The notes: generated from the sequence alone by a model not told the origin. Counted from the stretch's first letter, positions 16,331 to 25,329 are shown. The stretch: 39,679 nucleotides of DNA from Lachnospiraceae bacterium (GCA_009774245.1 VSNM01000057.1:1-39679), one strand, 5' to 3'. Numbers and translations: made by a program.

Positions 16331-16754
16331 GAAAATCAACACGGCTTTGCCGGGACTGCTTTTTGGAATCATTTTATTTGGCGCGCTGTGCCAGATCGCG
16401 GTCATCTTTTTCGCAGGTGATAAAGCAGACTACAGTATAGGACTCTGGGTAGGGGTTCTTACAGCAATATTTATGGCCTTTCACATGGCGGTTACGATTA
16501 ACTCAGCCGTAGAAAGAGATGTAAAGGGGGCGCAGGCGGCAGCAACGAGACAAAATATGATCAGGTATCTCATCGTGGTACTCATTTTGGGAATCCTGAT
16601 GTTGACAAGGATTGGCAATCCACTGGCTGCTTTTGCAGGATTGATGGGGTTGAAGGTATCAGCCTATCTGCAGCCGTTGTTTGTCAGGTTGTCTCACCAC
16701 ACGGGGCGCAGGGGGTGCCTCAGGAGGAAGCGTAACTATGAGGGAGCCGAATAG
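16314..16754 (+). CDS. atpI: ATP synthase subunit I
   Basis: 146 residues with four likely membrane helices (LLFGIILFGALCQIAVIFF; IGLWVGVLTAIFMAFHMAV; MIRYLIVVLILGILMLTR; PLAAFAGLMGLKVSAYLQ). The spacing and the short polar loops fit the ATP synthase I family. It starts inside the end of the AtpZ-like gene, with AAGGAG 9-10 bases upstream, and lies 53 bases before atpB. It probably assists c-ring assembly. Sequence conservation in this family is low, so the call rests on topology and operon position. Confidence 0.75.
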   Translation: MRTRLRKINTALPGLLFGIILFGALCQIAVIFFAGDKADYSIGLWVGVLTAIFMAFHMAVTINSAVERDVKGAQAAATRQNMIRYLIVVLILGILMLTRIGNPLAAFAGLMGLKVSAYLQPLFVRLSHHTGRRGCLRRKRNYEGAE

Positions 16755-16807
16755 TTACCATATGGTATGTAAAACTGAATATAGAAATAAAATAAGGAGG
16801 TGAGTGT

Positions 16808-17524
16808 ATGGGAGCAGGAATTTTGTTATCCGGCGCTGATGACATTGACTTCATGATACATGGTGTGTTTCAGTATGAACTCTTTGGCCAGAAGCTATGG
16901 ATAACAACGACGCATGTCTGCCTGTTTATCGTCATGGCGATCATCATCATATTCTGCCTGTGTGCGAACAGGGCAGTCAAACGTGCGACAGAGGTTCCGG
17001 GAGGTTTCCAGAACGTTGTGGAGCTTGTTGTTGAGATGCTCGACAACATGATCAAGGGTGTGATGGGGAAAAATGCCACGGCCTTTGCCAACTATATCGG
17101 CACGCTGTTCATCTTTATTCTCATCAGCAACATTTCCGGACTGATGGGGCTTAGGGCACCCACAGCGGATTACGGTGTGACATTTGCACTGGGCCTGATT
17201 ACCTTTACCCTGATTACGTTTAACAAGTTCAAGTATCAGAAGGTTTCGGGCGTGATCAAGGGACTGTGCGATCCGTGGCCGATCTGGGCGCCGATCAACA
17301 TTATCGGTGATGTCGCAGTACCCATTTCCCTGTCGCTTCGTTTGTTCGCAAACGTTCTGTCGGGAACTGTTATGATGGCACTGCTCTATGGTCTGCTCGG
17401 CTTTATCGCGACAGGCTGGCCGGCGGCGCTCCATGTGTACTTTGATTTGTTCTCAGGGGCAATTCAGACGTACGTGTTCTGTATGCTGACAATGACATAT
17501 ATCAACAATGCCATTGAAGGTTAA
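16808..17524 (+). CDS. atpB: F-type ATP synthase subunit a
   Basis: 238 residues, usual length. Five to six membrane helices. The essential arginine lies in PISLSLRLFANVLSGTVMM, the subunit a signature on the helix facing the c-ring. AGGAGGTGA is 5 bases before the ATG. Subunit a provides the half-channels by which the coupling ion reaches the rotor. A structured element (17527-17609) lies between this gene and atpE. Confidence 0.95.
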   Translation: MGAGILLSGADDIDFMIHGVFQYELFGQKLWITTTHVCLFIVMAIIIIFCLCANRAVKRATEVPGGFQNVVELVVEMLDNMIKGVMGKNATAFANYIGTLFIFILISNISGLMGLRAPTADYGVTFALGLITFTLITFNKFKYQKVSGVIKGLCDPWPIWAPINIIGDVAVPISLSLRLFANVLSGTVMMALLYGLLGFIATGWPAALHVYFDLFSGAIQTYVFCMLTMTYINNAIEG

Positions 17525-17526
17525 AA

Positions 17527-17609
17527 AACCGAAAAGAAATTCTAAGCCTGTAAAAGACACAGGCTAAGAATTACTAAATTTCGGTTGGGAAACAGCTTTG
17601 CTGTTCTCC
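17527..17609 (+). repeat. Covarying double-hairpin element, copy 1 (atpB-atpE gap)
   Basis: Outer stem AACCGAAA (17527-17534) with TTTCGGTT (17579-17586), inner stem AATTCTAAGCCTGT (17538-17551) with ACAGGCTAAGAATT (17559-17572, one mismatch), then a second hairpin AACAGC-TTT-GCTGTT (17591-17605) closed by GGG and CTCC. The same architecture with compensatory base changes is found at 19072-19160. No T-run follows, so it is not a simple terminator. It may set atpE mRNA stability or translation. Confidence 0.75.
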
Positions 17610-17664
17610 AGATCATTTCACATTATCAAATATTTAATCAAATATTTCACAGGAGGAATTTATT

Positions 17665-17919
17665 ATGGGATTTGATTCAAACTTTATCTTAGGTTGCTCA
17701 GCAATTGGTGCAGGTCTTGCGGTTATCGCAGGTATCGGACCTGGTGTAGGCCAGGGTATCGCCGCAGGTCATGCCGCTGCTGCAGTTGGTAGAAATCCAG
17801 GTGCAAAATCTGATGTCACCTCTACCATGCTTCTTGGTCAGGCGGTTGCCGAGACAACTGGTCTCTATGGTCTGCTTGTGGCAATGCTGTTACTGTTCGT
17901 AAAACCTTTAGTACCATAA
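17665..17919 (+). CDS. atpE: F-type ATP synthase subunit c, sodium-type ligands
   Basis: 84 residues forming two membrane helices joined by the polar loop GRNPGAKSD (RNP for the usual RQP). The ion-binding carboxylate is E63. The residues around it match the Na+ ligand set of Ilyobacter/Propionigenium c subunits: Q30 (GVGQG), E63-T64-T65 (AETTG) and Y68, where the reference has Q32, E65, S66, T67 and Y70. AGGAGG lies 7 bases before the ATG. The wide gap before this gene contains the hairpin element; c is needed in about ten copies, so special expression control would make sense. Na+ coupling is inferred from the ligands. Confidence 0.95.
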   Translation: MGFDSNFILGCSAIGAGLAVIAGIGPGVGQGIAAGHAAAAVGRNPGAKSDVTSTMLLGQAVAETTGLYGLLVAMLLLFVKPLVP

Positions 17920-17977
17920 AAAAACGAAGAGATTTTCAGGTTATCATTTATTATAATGAAAAAGGAGGTACAAAGGT

Positions 17978-18535
17978 ATGGTGAATCACACCATGATACT
18001 GGCTGCCGAGACAGAGGGATTAAGCCGGCTGTTTGACCTGGACTTCCAGCTTTTGGCGGACACGGTTCTCATGATCATCGCCATGTTTGTGCTCTTCCTT
18101 GTCGCATCGCACTTCTTATTTAATCCGGTAAGAAAGATGTTAAACGACAGGAAGGAAAAGATCAGGGGAGAACTTGATCAGGCGGCGGCTGACCAGAAAT
18201 CGGCGGCTGACACGCGCGCCCTCTACGAAGAGAAGCTTAGTCAGGCAGGCAAAGAGGCGGAGGCGATCCTTGCGGATGCGCGCAAGCGCGGTATGGAGAA
18301 CGAGGCCAAGATTGTCGCCGATGCGAAGCAGGAGGCGGCACGGATTGTCGAGACAGCCAGAAAAGAGGCAGAGCTTGAGAAGCAGAAGTTAGCCGACGAG
18401 GTGAAGCGCGAGATGGTTGCGGTTGCTTCGCTGATGGCGGCCCAGATCGTACAGGCCAATATTGACACAAATGCCCAGCATGAACTCATTGACAAGACAT
18501 TGAAAGAAATAGGTGATAGCACATGGCTAAGCTAG
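17978..18535 (+). CDS. atpF: F-type ATP synthase subunit b
   Basis: 185 residues, usual length. One membrane helix near the N-terminus (LLADTVLMIIAMFVLFLVASH) and a following long charged coiled coil rich in A, E, K and R that forms the peripheral stalk. AAGGAGGT is 8 bases before the ATG. It overlaps atpH by 13 bases, consistent with coupled translation. The 17 residues before the membrane helix (ETEGLSRLFDLDF) are outside the core fold. Confidence 0.92.
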   Translation: MVNHTMILAAETEGLSRLFDLDFQLLADTVLMIIAMFVLFLVASHFLFNPVRKMLNDRKEKIRGELDQAAADQKSAADTRALYEEKLSQAGKEAEAILADARKRGMENEAKIVADAKQEAARIVETARKEAELEKQKLADEVKREMVAVASLMAAQIVQANIDTNAQHELIDKTLKEIGDSTWLS

Positions 18536-19068
18536 TTTCCAAAACGTATGCTCAGGCGTTGTTTGAACTTGCCGTTGAGGAGGAGCGGACCTCGGCCTTT
18601 CTGGAGGAGGCGTCAGGGCTCCTTGAAATAATCCGCGCCAATGCGGAATTTAGACAGTTCATGAACCACCCGAAGATCCAGAAAGAGGACAAGCTCGAGG
18701 TGGTGCAGAATGTGTTTCGGGATAAGGTCAGCAAGGAAATGCTTGGATTTCTGGTGACGATCGTTGAGAAGGACCGCTACGCGGAGATCGAGACGATTCT
18801 TGAGGATTTTATCGCATCCGTGAAGGAGTACAGCAATATCGGAACGGCTTATGTCACAACAGCTATAGCAATAAATGATCAGGAAAAACAGGATATTGAG
18901 AGCCGTTTACTTGCTACCACCAGATACAGGACCATTGAGTGTGTCTATGATGTGGACACGGGCCTGATTGGCGGAATGGTCATCAAGATGGGCGACAGGG
19001 TTGTGGACAGCAGTATTCGGACAAAACTGGATAAGCTGCAGCGGGAGCTGCTGGCGATTCAACTGTAA
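18523..19068 (+). CDS. atpH: F-type ATP synthase subunit delta
   Basis: 181 residues, usual length. An N-terminal helical domain starts MAKLVSKTYAQALFELAVEE, typical of delta/OSCP, and the C-terminal domain ends VYDVDTGLIGGMVIKMGDRV then DSSIRTKLDKL, the delta signature. It links the top of F1 to the b stalk. The start lies within the end of atpF. The second double-hairpin element follows it. Confidence 0.93.
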   Translation: MAKLVSKTYAQALFELAVEEERTSAFLEEASGLLEIIRANAEFRQFMNHPKIQKEDKLEVVQNVFRDKVSKEMLGFLVTIVEKDRYAEIETILEDFIASVKEYSNIGTAYVTTAIAINDQEKQDIESRLLATTRYRTIECVYDVDTGLIGGMVIKMGDRVVDSSIRTKLDKLQRELLAIQL

Positions 19069-19071
19069 AAA

Positions 19072-19160
19072 CCACGAAAAGTATTTCTAAGTCTGCACAG
19101 GACGCAGACTAAGAAATGCTAAAGTTTCGTGGGGCAAATTTGTAAATGGCACAAATTTGC
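19072..19160 (+). repeat. Covarying double-hairpin element, copy 2 (atpH-atpA gap)
   Basis: Outer stem CCACGAAA (19072-19079) with TTTCGTGG (19125-19132), inner stem ATTTCTAAGTCTGC (19083-19096) with GCAGACTAAGAAAT (19104-19117, one mismatch at the same place as copy 1), then a second hairpin GCAAATTTG (19134-19142) with CAAATTTGC (19152-19160). The sequence differs from copy 1 mostly by paired changes, and the start of atpA lies 35 bases downstream. Confidence 0.75.
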
Positions 19161-19194
19161 GGGGAAATATAATAATAGAAAGGTGCAGATCCAT

Positions 19195-20700
19195 ATGAAT
19201 TTAAGACCAGAAGAGATAAGTTCTGTGATCAAGGATCAGATAAAGAGATATGCCTCTGATCTGGAAGTATCGGAAGTCGGTACGGTTATTCAGGTGGCAG
19301 ATGGTATCGCACGTGTACATGGGTTGGAAAAGGCAATGCAGGGTGAGCTGCTTGAGTTCCCGGGGGAGGTTTACGGCATGGTCATGAACCTTGAAGAGGA
19401 CAATGTGGGCGCCGTATTGCTTGGAAGTACCAAGAACATTAACGAGGGTGATACCGTAAAGACGACCAACCGCGTTGTGGAGGTTCCCGTGGGAGATGCC
19501 CTGCTCGGACGTGTAGTAAATGCACTTGGTCAGCCGATTGACGGCAAAGGTCCTATCGCAAGCACAAAATATCGTCAGATTGAAAGAGTGGCATCCGGTG
19601 TTATCACGAGAAAATCCGTTGACACGCCGATGCAGACCGGTATCAAGGCGATTGACGCCATGGTTCCGATCGGAAGAGGGCAGCGTGAGCTGATTATCGG
19701 CGACAGGCAGACCGGTAAGACGGCGATCGCCGTGGATACGATCATCAATCAAAAGGGCCAGAACATGAAATGTATCTATGTCGCGATCGGCCAGAAGGCT
19801 TCCACGGTCGCGAGCATCGTAAAGACACTGGAAGAGTTTGGCGCGATGGCGTACACGACGATCGTGGCCGCAACTGCCAGCGAGCTTGCGCCGCTGCAGT
19901 ATATCGCACCGTATTCGGGATGTGCGATCGGTGAGGAGTGGATGGAGAACGGTGAAGATGTACTCATTATCTACGATGATCTGAGTAAGCACGCTGTTGC
20001 ATATCGTACACTCTCCCTGCTTCTGAAACGTCCGCCCGGACGTGAGGCTTTTCCCGGGGACGTATTCTATCTGCACTCAAGACTTCTTGAGCGCGCGTGC
20101 CGTATGAGTGATGAGTACGGCGGGGGGTCGATCACTGCGCTGCCGATCATTGAGACACAGGCAGGCGACGTTTCCGCATATATTCCGACAAACGTTATTT
20201 CGATCACAGATGGTCAGATCTATCTCGAGACAGAGATGTTTAACTCCGGTTTCAGACCAGCCGTCAATGCAGGTCTTTCCGTTTCGCGAGTTGGCGGTTC
20301 TGCCCAGATCAAGGCGATGAAGAAGATCGCAGGGCCGATTCGTACAGAGCTTGCCCAGTACAGAGAGCTTGCGTCGTTTGCGCAGTTTGGCTCCGACCTG
20401 GACGCGGACACCAAGGAGAGACTTGATCAGGGTGCGAGAATCAAGGAGATCTTAAAGCAGCCGCAGTACAAGCCGATGGCTGTAGAATATCAGGTTATCA
20501 TTTTGTTTGTCGCTACAAGAAAATATCTGCTTGACGTGCCGGTAGCTGATATCACAAGATTTGAGCAAGAGCTCTTTGAGTTCCTCGATACGAAATATCC
20601 ACAGGTTCCAAAGGCGATCAGGGAGGAAAAGGTTATTTCAGACGAAACTGAGAAGACGCTTGTCGCAGCGATTGAAGAGTTCAAAGGACGCTTTAAGTAG
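19195..20700 (+). CDS. atpA: F-type ATP synthase subunit alpha
   Basis: 501 residues, usual length, from ATG 19195 (MNLRPEEISSVI), the typical N-terminus; AAAGGTG is 9 bases upstream. The P-loop is GDRQTGKT, followed by the alpha-type nucleotide motifs and the catalytic-arginine region SVSRVGGSAQIKAMKK. Alpha subunits bind nucleotide without hydrolysis and alternate with beta in F1. All hallmark segments are intact. Confidence 0.97.
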   Translation: MNLRPEEISSVIKDQIKRYASDLEVSEVGTVIQVADGIARVHGLEKAMQGELLEFPGEVYGMVMNLEEDNVGAVLLGSTKNINEGDTVKTTNRVVEVPVGDALLGRVVNALGQPIDGKGPIASTKYRQIERVASGVITRKSVDTPMQTGIKAIDAMVPIGRGQRELIIGDRQTGKTAIAVDTIINQKGQNMKCIYVAIGQKASTVASIVKTLEEFGAMAYTTIVAATASELAPLQYIAPYSGCAIGEEWMENGEDVLIIYDDLSKHAVAYRTLSLLLKRPPGREAFPGDVFYLHSRLLERACRMSDEYGGGSITALPIIETQAGDVSAYIPTNVISITDGQIYLETEMFNSGFRPAVNAGLSVSRVGGSAQIKAMKKIAGPIRTELAQYRELASFAQFGSDLDADTKERLDQGARIKEILKQPQYKPMAVEYQVIILFVATRKYLLDVPVADITRFEQELFEFLDTKYPQVPKAIREEKVISDETEKTLVAAIEEFKGRFK

Positions 20701-20723
20701 AGAGAAGGGGGGACTGAATATTT

Positions 20724-21575
20724 ATGGCCTCAATGAGAGATATCAAGAGACGTAAGGGCTCCGTGCAGAGCACACAGCAGATTACGAAGGCCATGAAACT
20801 TGTTTCCACCGTCAAACTGCAAAGGGCGAAGGGGCGTGCGGAGAAGTCTAAGACATATTTTAACTGCATGTATGAAACGGTGGTTTCCATGCTTTCTAAA
20901 GCAGGGGATATCAACCATCCATACCTCAAGGCAAACAATTCCCCGAAGAAGGCTGTCATCGTGATTACAGGCAGCAGGGGACTTGCCGGGGGATACAATT
21001 CCAACATCATTAAGCTTGTGAGAGGCAATGACTGGAATAAGGATGATTTGATCATTTATCCGGTAGGAAGTAAAGGGCGGGATACGTTTGCACGGCTTGG
21101 CTATGAGATGGGAGAGGATTATTCCGATGCGATCGAGGAGCCGATCTATGCAGATGCCATGAAGATCAGTAATCAGGTGCTTGATGATTTTGCGACGGGC
21201 AAGGTGGGCGAGATCTATGTCGTTTACACAGGATTTAAGAATACTGTGACGCATATACCGACCAGACTGAAATTGCTTCCGATAAAGATTGAGGATGAGC
21301 GCAGCGATGATGACAAGGCTGTGCTGGATTTTGAGCCTGAGACAGAGGATGCGATCGACCTGATCATACCAAAGTATATCACGAGCCTGATCTACGGGGC
21401 GATGATCGAGTCTGTTGCGAGTGAGAACGCGGCAAGAATGCAGGCGATGGACAACGCGACCAACAATGCGGACGAGATCATTTCGAGCCTGTCACTGCTC
21501 TACAACAGGGCACGCCAGAGCGCGATCACGCAGGAATTGACAGAGATCATCGCGGGTGCGCAGGCAATATCATAA
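20724..21575 (+). CDS. atpG: F-type ATP synthase subunit gamma
   Basis: 283 residues, usual length. The N-terminal helix has MASMRDIKRRKGSVQSTQQI then TKAMKLVS, and the C-terminal helix has the conserved ENAARMQAMDNATNNADEII pattern; together they form the rotor shaft. The Rossmann-like middle has VITGSRGLAGGYNSN. AAGGGGGG lies upstream of the ATG. 23 bases separate it from both atpA and atpD. Confidence 0.96.
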   Translation: MASMRDIKRRKGSVQSTQQITKAMKLVSTVKLQRAKGRAEKSKTYFNCMYETVVSMLSKAGDINHPYLKANNSPKKAVIVITGSRGLAGGYNSNIIKLVRGNDWNKDDLIIYPVGSKGRDTFARLGYEMGEDYSDAIEEPIYADAMKISNQVLDDFATGKVGEIYVVYTGFKNTVTHIPTRLKLLPIKIEDERSDDDKAVLDFEPETEDAIDLIIPKYITSLIYGAMIESVASENAARMQAMDNATNNADEIISSLSLLYNRARQSAITQELTEIIAGAQAIS

Positions 21576-21598
21576 CGAAAAGGAGAGGAAACAAAAAG

Positions 21599-22990
21599 AT
21601 GGCAGATAAGATAATTGGTAAAGTTACCCAGATTATCGGTGCGGTTCTTGATGTGAAGTTCAGTGAAGGACAGCTTCCAGAACTGAACGATGCGGTCAAG
21701 ATCACGCGAAGCGATGGCTCCGTGCTGACGATTGAGGTTGCGCAGCATCTGGGTGATGATACGGTGAGATGTATCGCCATGGGACCTACGGACGGACTTG
21801 TGAGGGGGATGGACGCTGTATCGACGGGCGCGCCGATCACGGTTCCCGTAGGTGAGAGTACGCTCGGACGTATGTTCAACGTACTTGGCGAACCGATAGA
21901 TAACAAGCCAGCTCCCGAGGCACAGGGCTATGAGCCGATTCACAGACCAGCGCCTTCATTTGAGGAGCAGGCGACATCGACAGAGATGCTCGAGACAGGA
22001 ATCAAGGTCGTAGACCTTCTCTGCCCATATCAGAGAGGTGGTAAGATCGGACTGTTCGGCGGTGCCGGCGTGGGTAAGACGGTATTGATCCAGGAGCTGA
22101 TCACAAACATTGCAAACGAGCATGACGGCTTCTCCGTCTTTACAGGTGTAGGCGAGCGCACCCGAGAGGGAAATGACCTCTACAATGAAATGACGGAATC
22201 CGGCGTTATCAGCAAGACCGCCATGGTATTCGGACAGATGAATGAGCCGCCCGGAGCGAGAATGAGGGTGGGACTCACAGGTCTTACGATGGCGGAGTAT
22301 TTCCGTGACAAGGGTGGAAAGGACGTGCTTCTTTTCATCGATAATATTTTCCGATTTACGCAGGCTGGTTCTGAGGTATCCGCGCTGCTTGGCCGTGTGC
22401 CTTCCGCAGTGGGTTATCAGCCGACGCTGCAGACAGAGATGGGCGCCCTGCAGGAGCGCATCACTTCCACAAAAAATGGTTCCATCACGTCAGTACAGGC
22501 TGTGTATGTGCCTGCCGATGACCTGACAGATCCCGCGCCTGCGACGACGTTTGCACATCTGGATGCGACGACCGTGCTCTCGCGATCAATCGTGGAGCTC
22601 GGTATTTATCCGGCTGTCGATCCGCTGGAGTCCACATCGAGAATCCTTGATCCGCGTATCGTAGGTCAGGAGCATTACGAGGTGGCGCGCGGTGTGCAGC
22701 AGGTGCTCCAGAAGTATAAGGAGCTGCAGGATATCATCGCAATCCTCGGTATGGACGAGTTGTCAGAGGAGGATAAGATCACCGTGAACCGCGCGAGAAA
22801 GATTCAGAGATTCCTGTCACAGCCATTCCATGTAGCGGAGCAGTTTACAGGTATGCCGGGCAAGTATGTGCCGATCGCGGAGACGATCAGGGGCTTCAAG
22901 GAGATCATGGAAGGAAAGCACGATGATATCCCAGAGGGACATTTCCTCAATGCCGGAACAATTGATGACGTAGTGGCAAGGGCGAAGTAG
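21599..22990 (+). CDS. atpD: F-type ATP synthase subunit beta
   Basis: 463 residues, usual length. P-loop GGAGVGKT, catalytic glutamate in GVGERTREGNDLY, LLFIDNIFRFTQAGSEVSAL (Walker B) and the DELSEEDK segment near the C-terminus (the DELSEED lever). It is the catalytic subunit making or hydrolysing ATP. The ribosome site is GGAGAGG. Next gene is 11 bases downstream. Confidence 0.98.
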   Translation: MADKIIGKVTQIIGAVLDVKFSEGQLPELNDAVKITRSDGSVLTIEVAQHLGDDTVRCIAMGPTDGLVRGMDAVSTGAPITVPVGESTLGRMFNVLGEPIDNKPAPEAQGYEPIHRPAPSFEEQATSTEMLETGIKVVDLLCPYQRGGKIGLFGGAGVGKTVLIQELITNIANEHDGFSVFTGVGERTREGNDLYNEMTESGVISKTAMVFGQMNEPPGARMRVGLTGLTMAEYFRDKGGKDVLLFIDNIFRFTQAGSEVSALLGRVPSAVGYQPTLQTEMGALQERITSTKNGSITSVQAVYVPADDLTDPAPATTFAHLDATTVLSRSIVELGIYPAVDPLESTSRILDPRIVGQEHYEVARGVQQVLQKYKELQDIIAILGMDELSEEDKITVNRARKIQRFLSQPFHVAEQFTGMPGKYVPIAETIRGFKEIMEGKHDDIPEGHFLNAGTIDDVVARAK

Positions 22991-23001
22991 GAGGTGCTGC
23001 T

Positions 23002-23403
23002 ATGGCAGAGAAGTTCAAGCTGACGATCGTGACACCGGATCGCGAGTTCTTTAACGAAGAGGCGGATATGGTGGAATTTAATACAACAGAGGGTGAGATC
23101 GGCGTCTATGCCGGTCACGCACCGCTCACAGTGATCGTGAAGCCCGGTATTCTTACGATTACGCAGGGTGATACTGTGAGAAATGCAGCGCTTCATGCCG
23201 GATTCGTACAGATACTGCCGCAGGAGATCACGATACTCGCGGAGATCATTGAGTGGCCTGGCGAGATCGACGAGGCGCGCGCGGAGGCCGCAAGGCAGCG
23301 GGCGGAAGGAAGGCTCGCGGATCGTAGCGGCATCGATGTTGCGAGAGCCGAGGCGGCGCTGATGCGCTCGATCGCGCGTATCAATGCTGCAAAAATGAAA
23401 TAA
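23002..23403 (+). CDS. atpC: F-type ATP synthase subunit epsilon
   Basis: 133 residues, usual length. The beta-barrel domain has VTPDREFFNEEADMVEF, TTEGEIGVYAGHAPL and LHAGFVQILPQEITILAE; the C-terminal helix pair has EARAEAARQRAEGRLAD. Epsilon links gamma to the c-ring and can restrain hydrolysis. AGGAGGTG is 6 bases upstream. A terminator closes the operon. Confidence 0.95.
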   Translation: MAEKFKLTIVTPDREFFNEEADMVEFNTTEGEIGVYAGHAPLTVIVKPGILTITQGDTVRNAALHAGFVQILPQEITILAEIIEWPGEIDEARAEAARQRAEGRLADRSGIDVARAEAALMRSIARINAAKMK

Positions 23404-23421
23404 TGGATGATATAAAACATA

Positions 23422-23463
23422 AAAACCACTGTCTGGGCGGATTGTTCGGATGGTGGTTTTTTT
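23422..23463 (+). terminator. Terminator of the ATP synthase operon
   Basis: AAAACCAC (23422-23429) pairs with GTGGTTTT (23453-23460), and the run of Ts continues to 23463. Confidence 0.8.
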
Positions 23464-23480
23464 AAGCAGCCCGATTCTGA

Positions 23481-23509
23481 TTGCTAGAAACGATGTGTTA
23501 CTATATAAT
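23481..23509 (+). promoter_or_regulatory. Promoter of the AAA-ATPase-like gene
   Basis: TTGCTA (23481-23486) and TATAAT (23504-23509), 17 bases apart. A coding frame is open across it, so the true start must lie downstream, at 23559. Confidence 0.7.
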
Positions 23510-23558
23510 GGGTTTAGGTGCTTTGAAATATAGGAAATACAGTCTTGGGAGGATGGAC

Positions 23559-25277
23559 ATGAATAATAAAACAGTGGTAAATCTGGGAGTACAACAGTTT
23601 GACAAATTGATAGAGGAAAACAAATTTTATGTGGATAAGACAGGATTTATCAGGGAATGGTGGGATAGCGGCGCCGATGTGACATTGATCACGCGCCCGC
23701 GCAGGTTTGGAAAGACGCTGAACATGAGTATGGTCGAATGTTTTTTTTCCAACCAGTATGCAGACAGGGGAGAGTTATTCGAGGGACTTTCTGTCTGGGA
23801 TGAGAAGACACCGGAGGGAGAATACAGGTTCAGAGAACTGCAGGGCACGTTTCCGGTGATATTTGTGAGTTTTGCGAGTATTGAGTCGCCTACGTATAAG
23901 GGTATGCTCTATCAGATCTCGGAGGAGGTGTCAATCCTGTATGCGAGAAACAGGTATCTGTTGGAAGGGAATGTGTTGAGCGAGAGTGAACGGAAATATT
24001 ATGACAGCATCGTACCTGGGATTGACGGGGAGACGGCAGTGGGAGCCATAAAAATGATGGCGGGCTTTCTGTATCGCTATTACAATAAGAAAGTTATGAT
24101 TCTTCTCGATGAGTACGATACGCCGATGCAGATGGCGTGGCTGCATGGATACTGGGATCAGGCAGTTCTGTTTTTCGGCAGTCTGTTTGGTGCTACCTTC
24201 AAGAATAATCCTTTCCTGTATCGCGGTCTGATTACGGGGATTACAAGAGTTGCGAAAGAGAGCATCTTTTCCAGTCTGAATAATCCCGATGTGGTAACGA
24301 CAACTTCCGGTGAATATGCCAAATACTTTGGTTTTCTGGAGGAGGAAGTTTTTGCAGCGCTTGATGCGGCAGGACTGGGAAGCGAGAAACAGGGTGTCAA
24401 GAAATGGTATGATGGTTTTACATTTGGCAGTTATTCTGATATTTATAATCCGTGGTCAATCGCGTCTTTTATCAAGAAAGATGGAATATATGACACCTAT
24501 TGGGCCAACACAAGTTCGAACAGTCTCGTAAGCTCGCTGGTGCAGACCGGAAATCCCGAGATCAAGAAAATGATGGAGGATCTATTGCAGGGAGGAAGTA
24601 TTCGGACGGAGATTGACGAGCAGATTGTGTTTAACCAGCTTGACGGGGATGTCAGCGCTGTCTGGAGTCTGCTGCTCGCGACAGGGTATCTGAGAGTCAG
24701 AAAGCTGGAATATGTTGGGGAGCGCAAACGAAAGGTCTACACGCTGGCACTCACCAATATGGAAGTGGAAGGCATGTTTGACAAGATGGTCAGGGGCTGG
24801 TTCAGGGGCGATGCCGGGGTGTATTACAACGAGTTTATCAGGGCGCTCCTGAACGACAATATCAGAAAGATGAATACCTTTATGAACAAAGTAGCGCTCA
24901 ACACATTTAGTTCATTTGACAGTGGAAACAAGCCCTCTGACCAGGCGGAGCCGGAGCGTTTTTACCACGGATTTGTGCTTGGAATGGTGGTGAATATGGC
25001 AGATACCTACAAAGTGCGTTCAAACCGGGAGAGTGGATATGGTAGGTATGATGTGATGATCGAGCCGCTTGACAGGGGCGGGAAGGCGTTTATCTTTGAA
25101 TTTAAGGTGCTCGATGCCGATGAGGACGAAGTGACACTCGAGGACACACTGGCAAATGCGCATACCCAGATTGAGGAGAAACAGTACGAGGCGGAGCTGG
25201 TCGCGGAAGGATTTGCCCCGGAGCAGATACGCAAATACGGGTTTGCGTTTCAGGGGAAGAAGTGCCTGATCGGGTGA
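23559..25277 (+). CDS. AAA-ATPase-like protein with C-terminal PD-(D/E)XK nuclease-like domain
   Basis: 572 residues from ATG 23559, chosen because GGGAGGA is 5-7 bases upstream. The N-terminal AAA-ATPase-like domain opens with FDKLIEENKFYVDKTGFIRE and has the P-loop RPRRFGKT and a Walker B KVMILLDEYDTP. The C-terminal part has the PD-(D/E)XK-type core GYGRYDVMIEP then AFIFEFKV, in which D, E and K are in place. The protein belongs to the family usually annotated AAA-ATPase-like plus PD-(D/E)XK superfamily, found in many copies in gut Firmicutes and Bacteroidetes. Its function is not established; a mobile or defence-related role is often suggested. It forms a one-gene unit with its own promoter and terminator, unrelated to the atp operon. 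Confidence 0.85.
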   Translation: MNNKTVVNLGVQQFDKLIEENKFYVDKTGFIREWWDSGADVTLITRPRRFGKTLNMSMVECFFSNQYADRGELFEGLSVWDEKTPEGEYRFRELQGTFPVIFVSFASIESPTYKGMLYQISEEVSILYARNRYLLEGNVLSESERKYYDSIVPGIDGETAVGAIKMMAGFLYRYYNKKVMILLDEYDTPMQMAWLHGYWDQAVLFFGSLFGATFKNNPFLYRGLITGITRVAKESIFSSLNNPDVVTTTSGEYAKYFGFLEEEVFAALDAAGLGSEKQGVKKWYDGFTFGSYSDIYNPWSIASFIKKDGIYDTYWANTSSNSLVSSLVQTGNPEIKKMMEDLLQGGSIRTEIDEQIVFNQLDGDVSAVWSLLLATGYLRVRKLEYVGERKRKVYTLALTNMEVEGMFDKMVRGWFRGDAGVYYNEFIRALLNDNIRKMNTFMNKVALNTFSSFDSGNKPSDQAEPERFYHGFVLGMVVNMADTYKVRSNRESGYGRYDVMIEPLDRGGKAFIFEFKVLDADEDEVTLEDTLANAHTQIEEKQYEAELVAEGFAPEQIRKYGFAFQGKKCLIG

Positions 25278-25294
25278 TATTGAAGCGGAAAGTG

Positions 25295-25329
25295 AAAAAG
25301 CAGGATGTCGGACGGGACGCCTGCTTTTT
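25295..25329 (+). terminator. Terminator of the AAA-ATPase-like gene
   Basis: A perfect 10-bp stem, AAAAAGCAGG (25295-25304) with CCTGCTTTTT (25320-25329), whose right arm ends in the T-run. It could work in both directions. Confidence 0.85.

Noticed and set aside
19201..20076. Open minus-strand frame of 291 codons inside atpA
   Set aside because: It is a shadow of the highly conserved atpA gene; it has no ribosome site and reads as low-plausibility protein.
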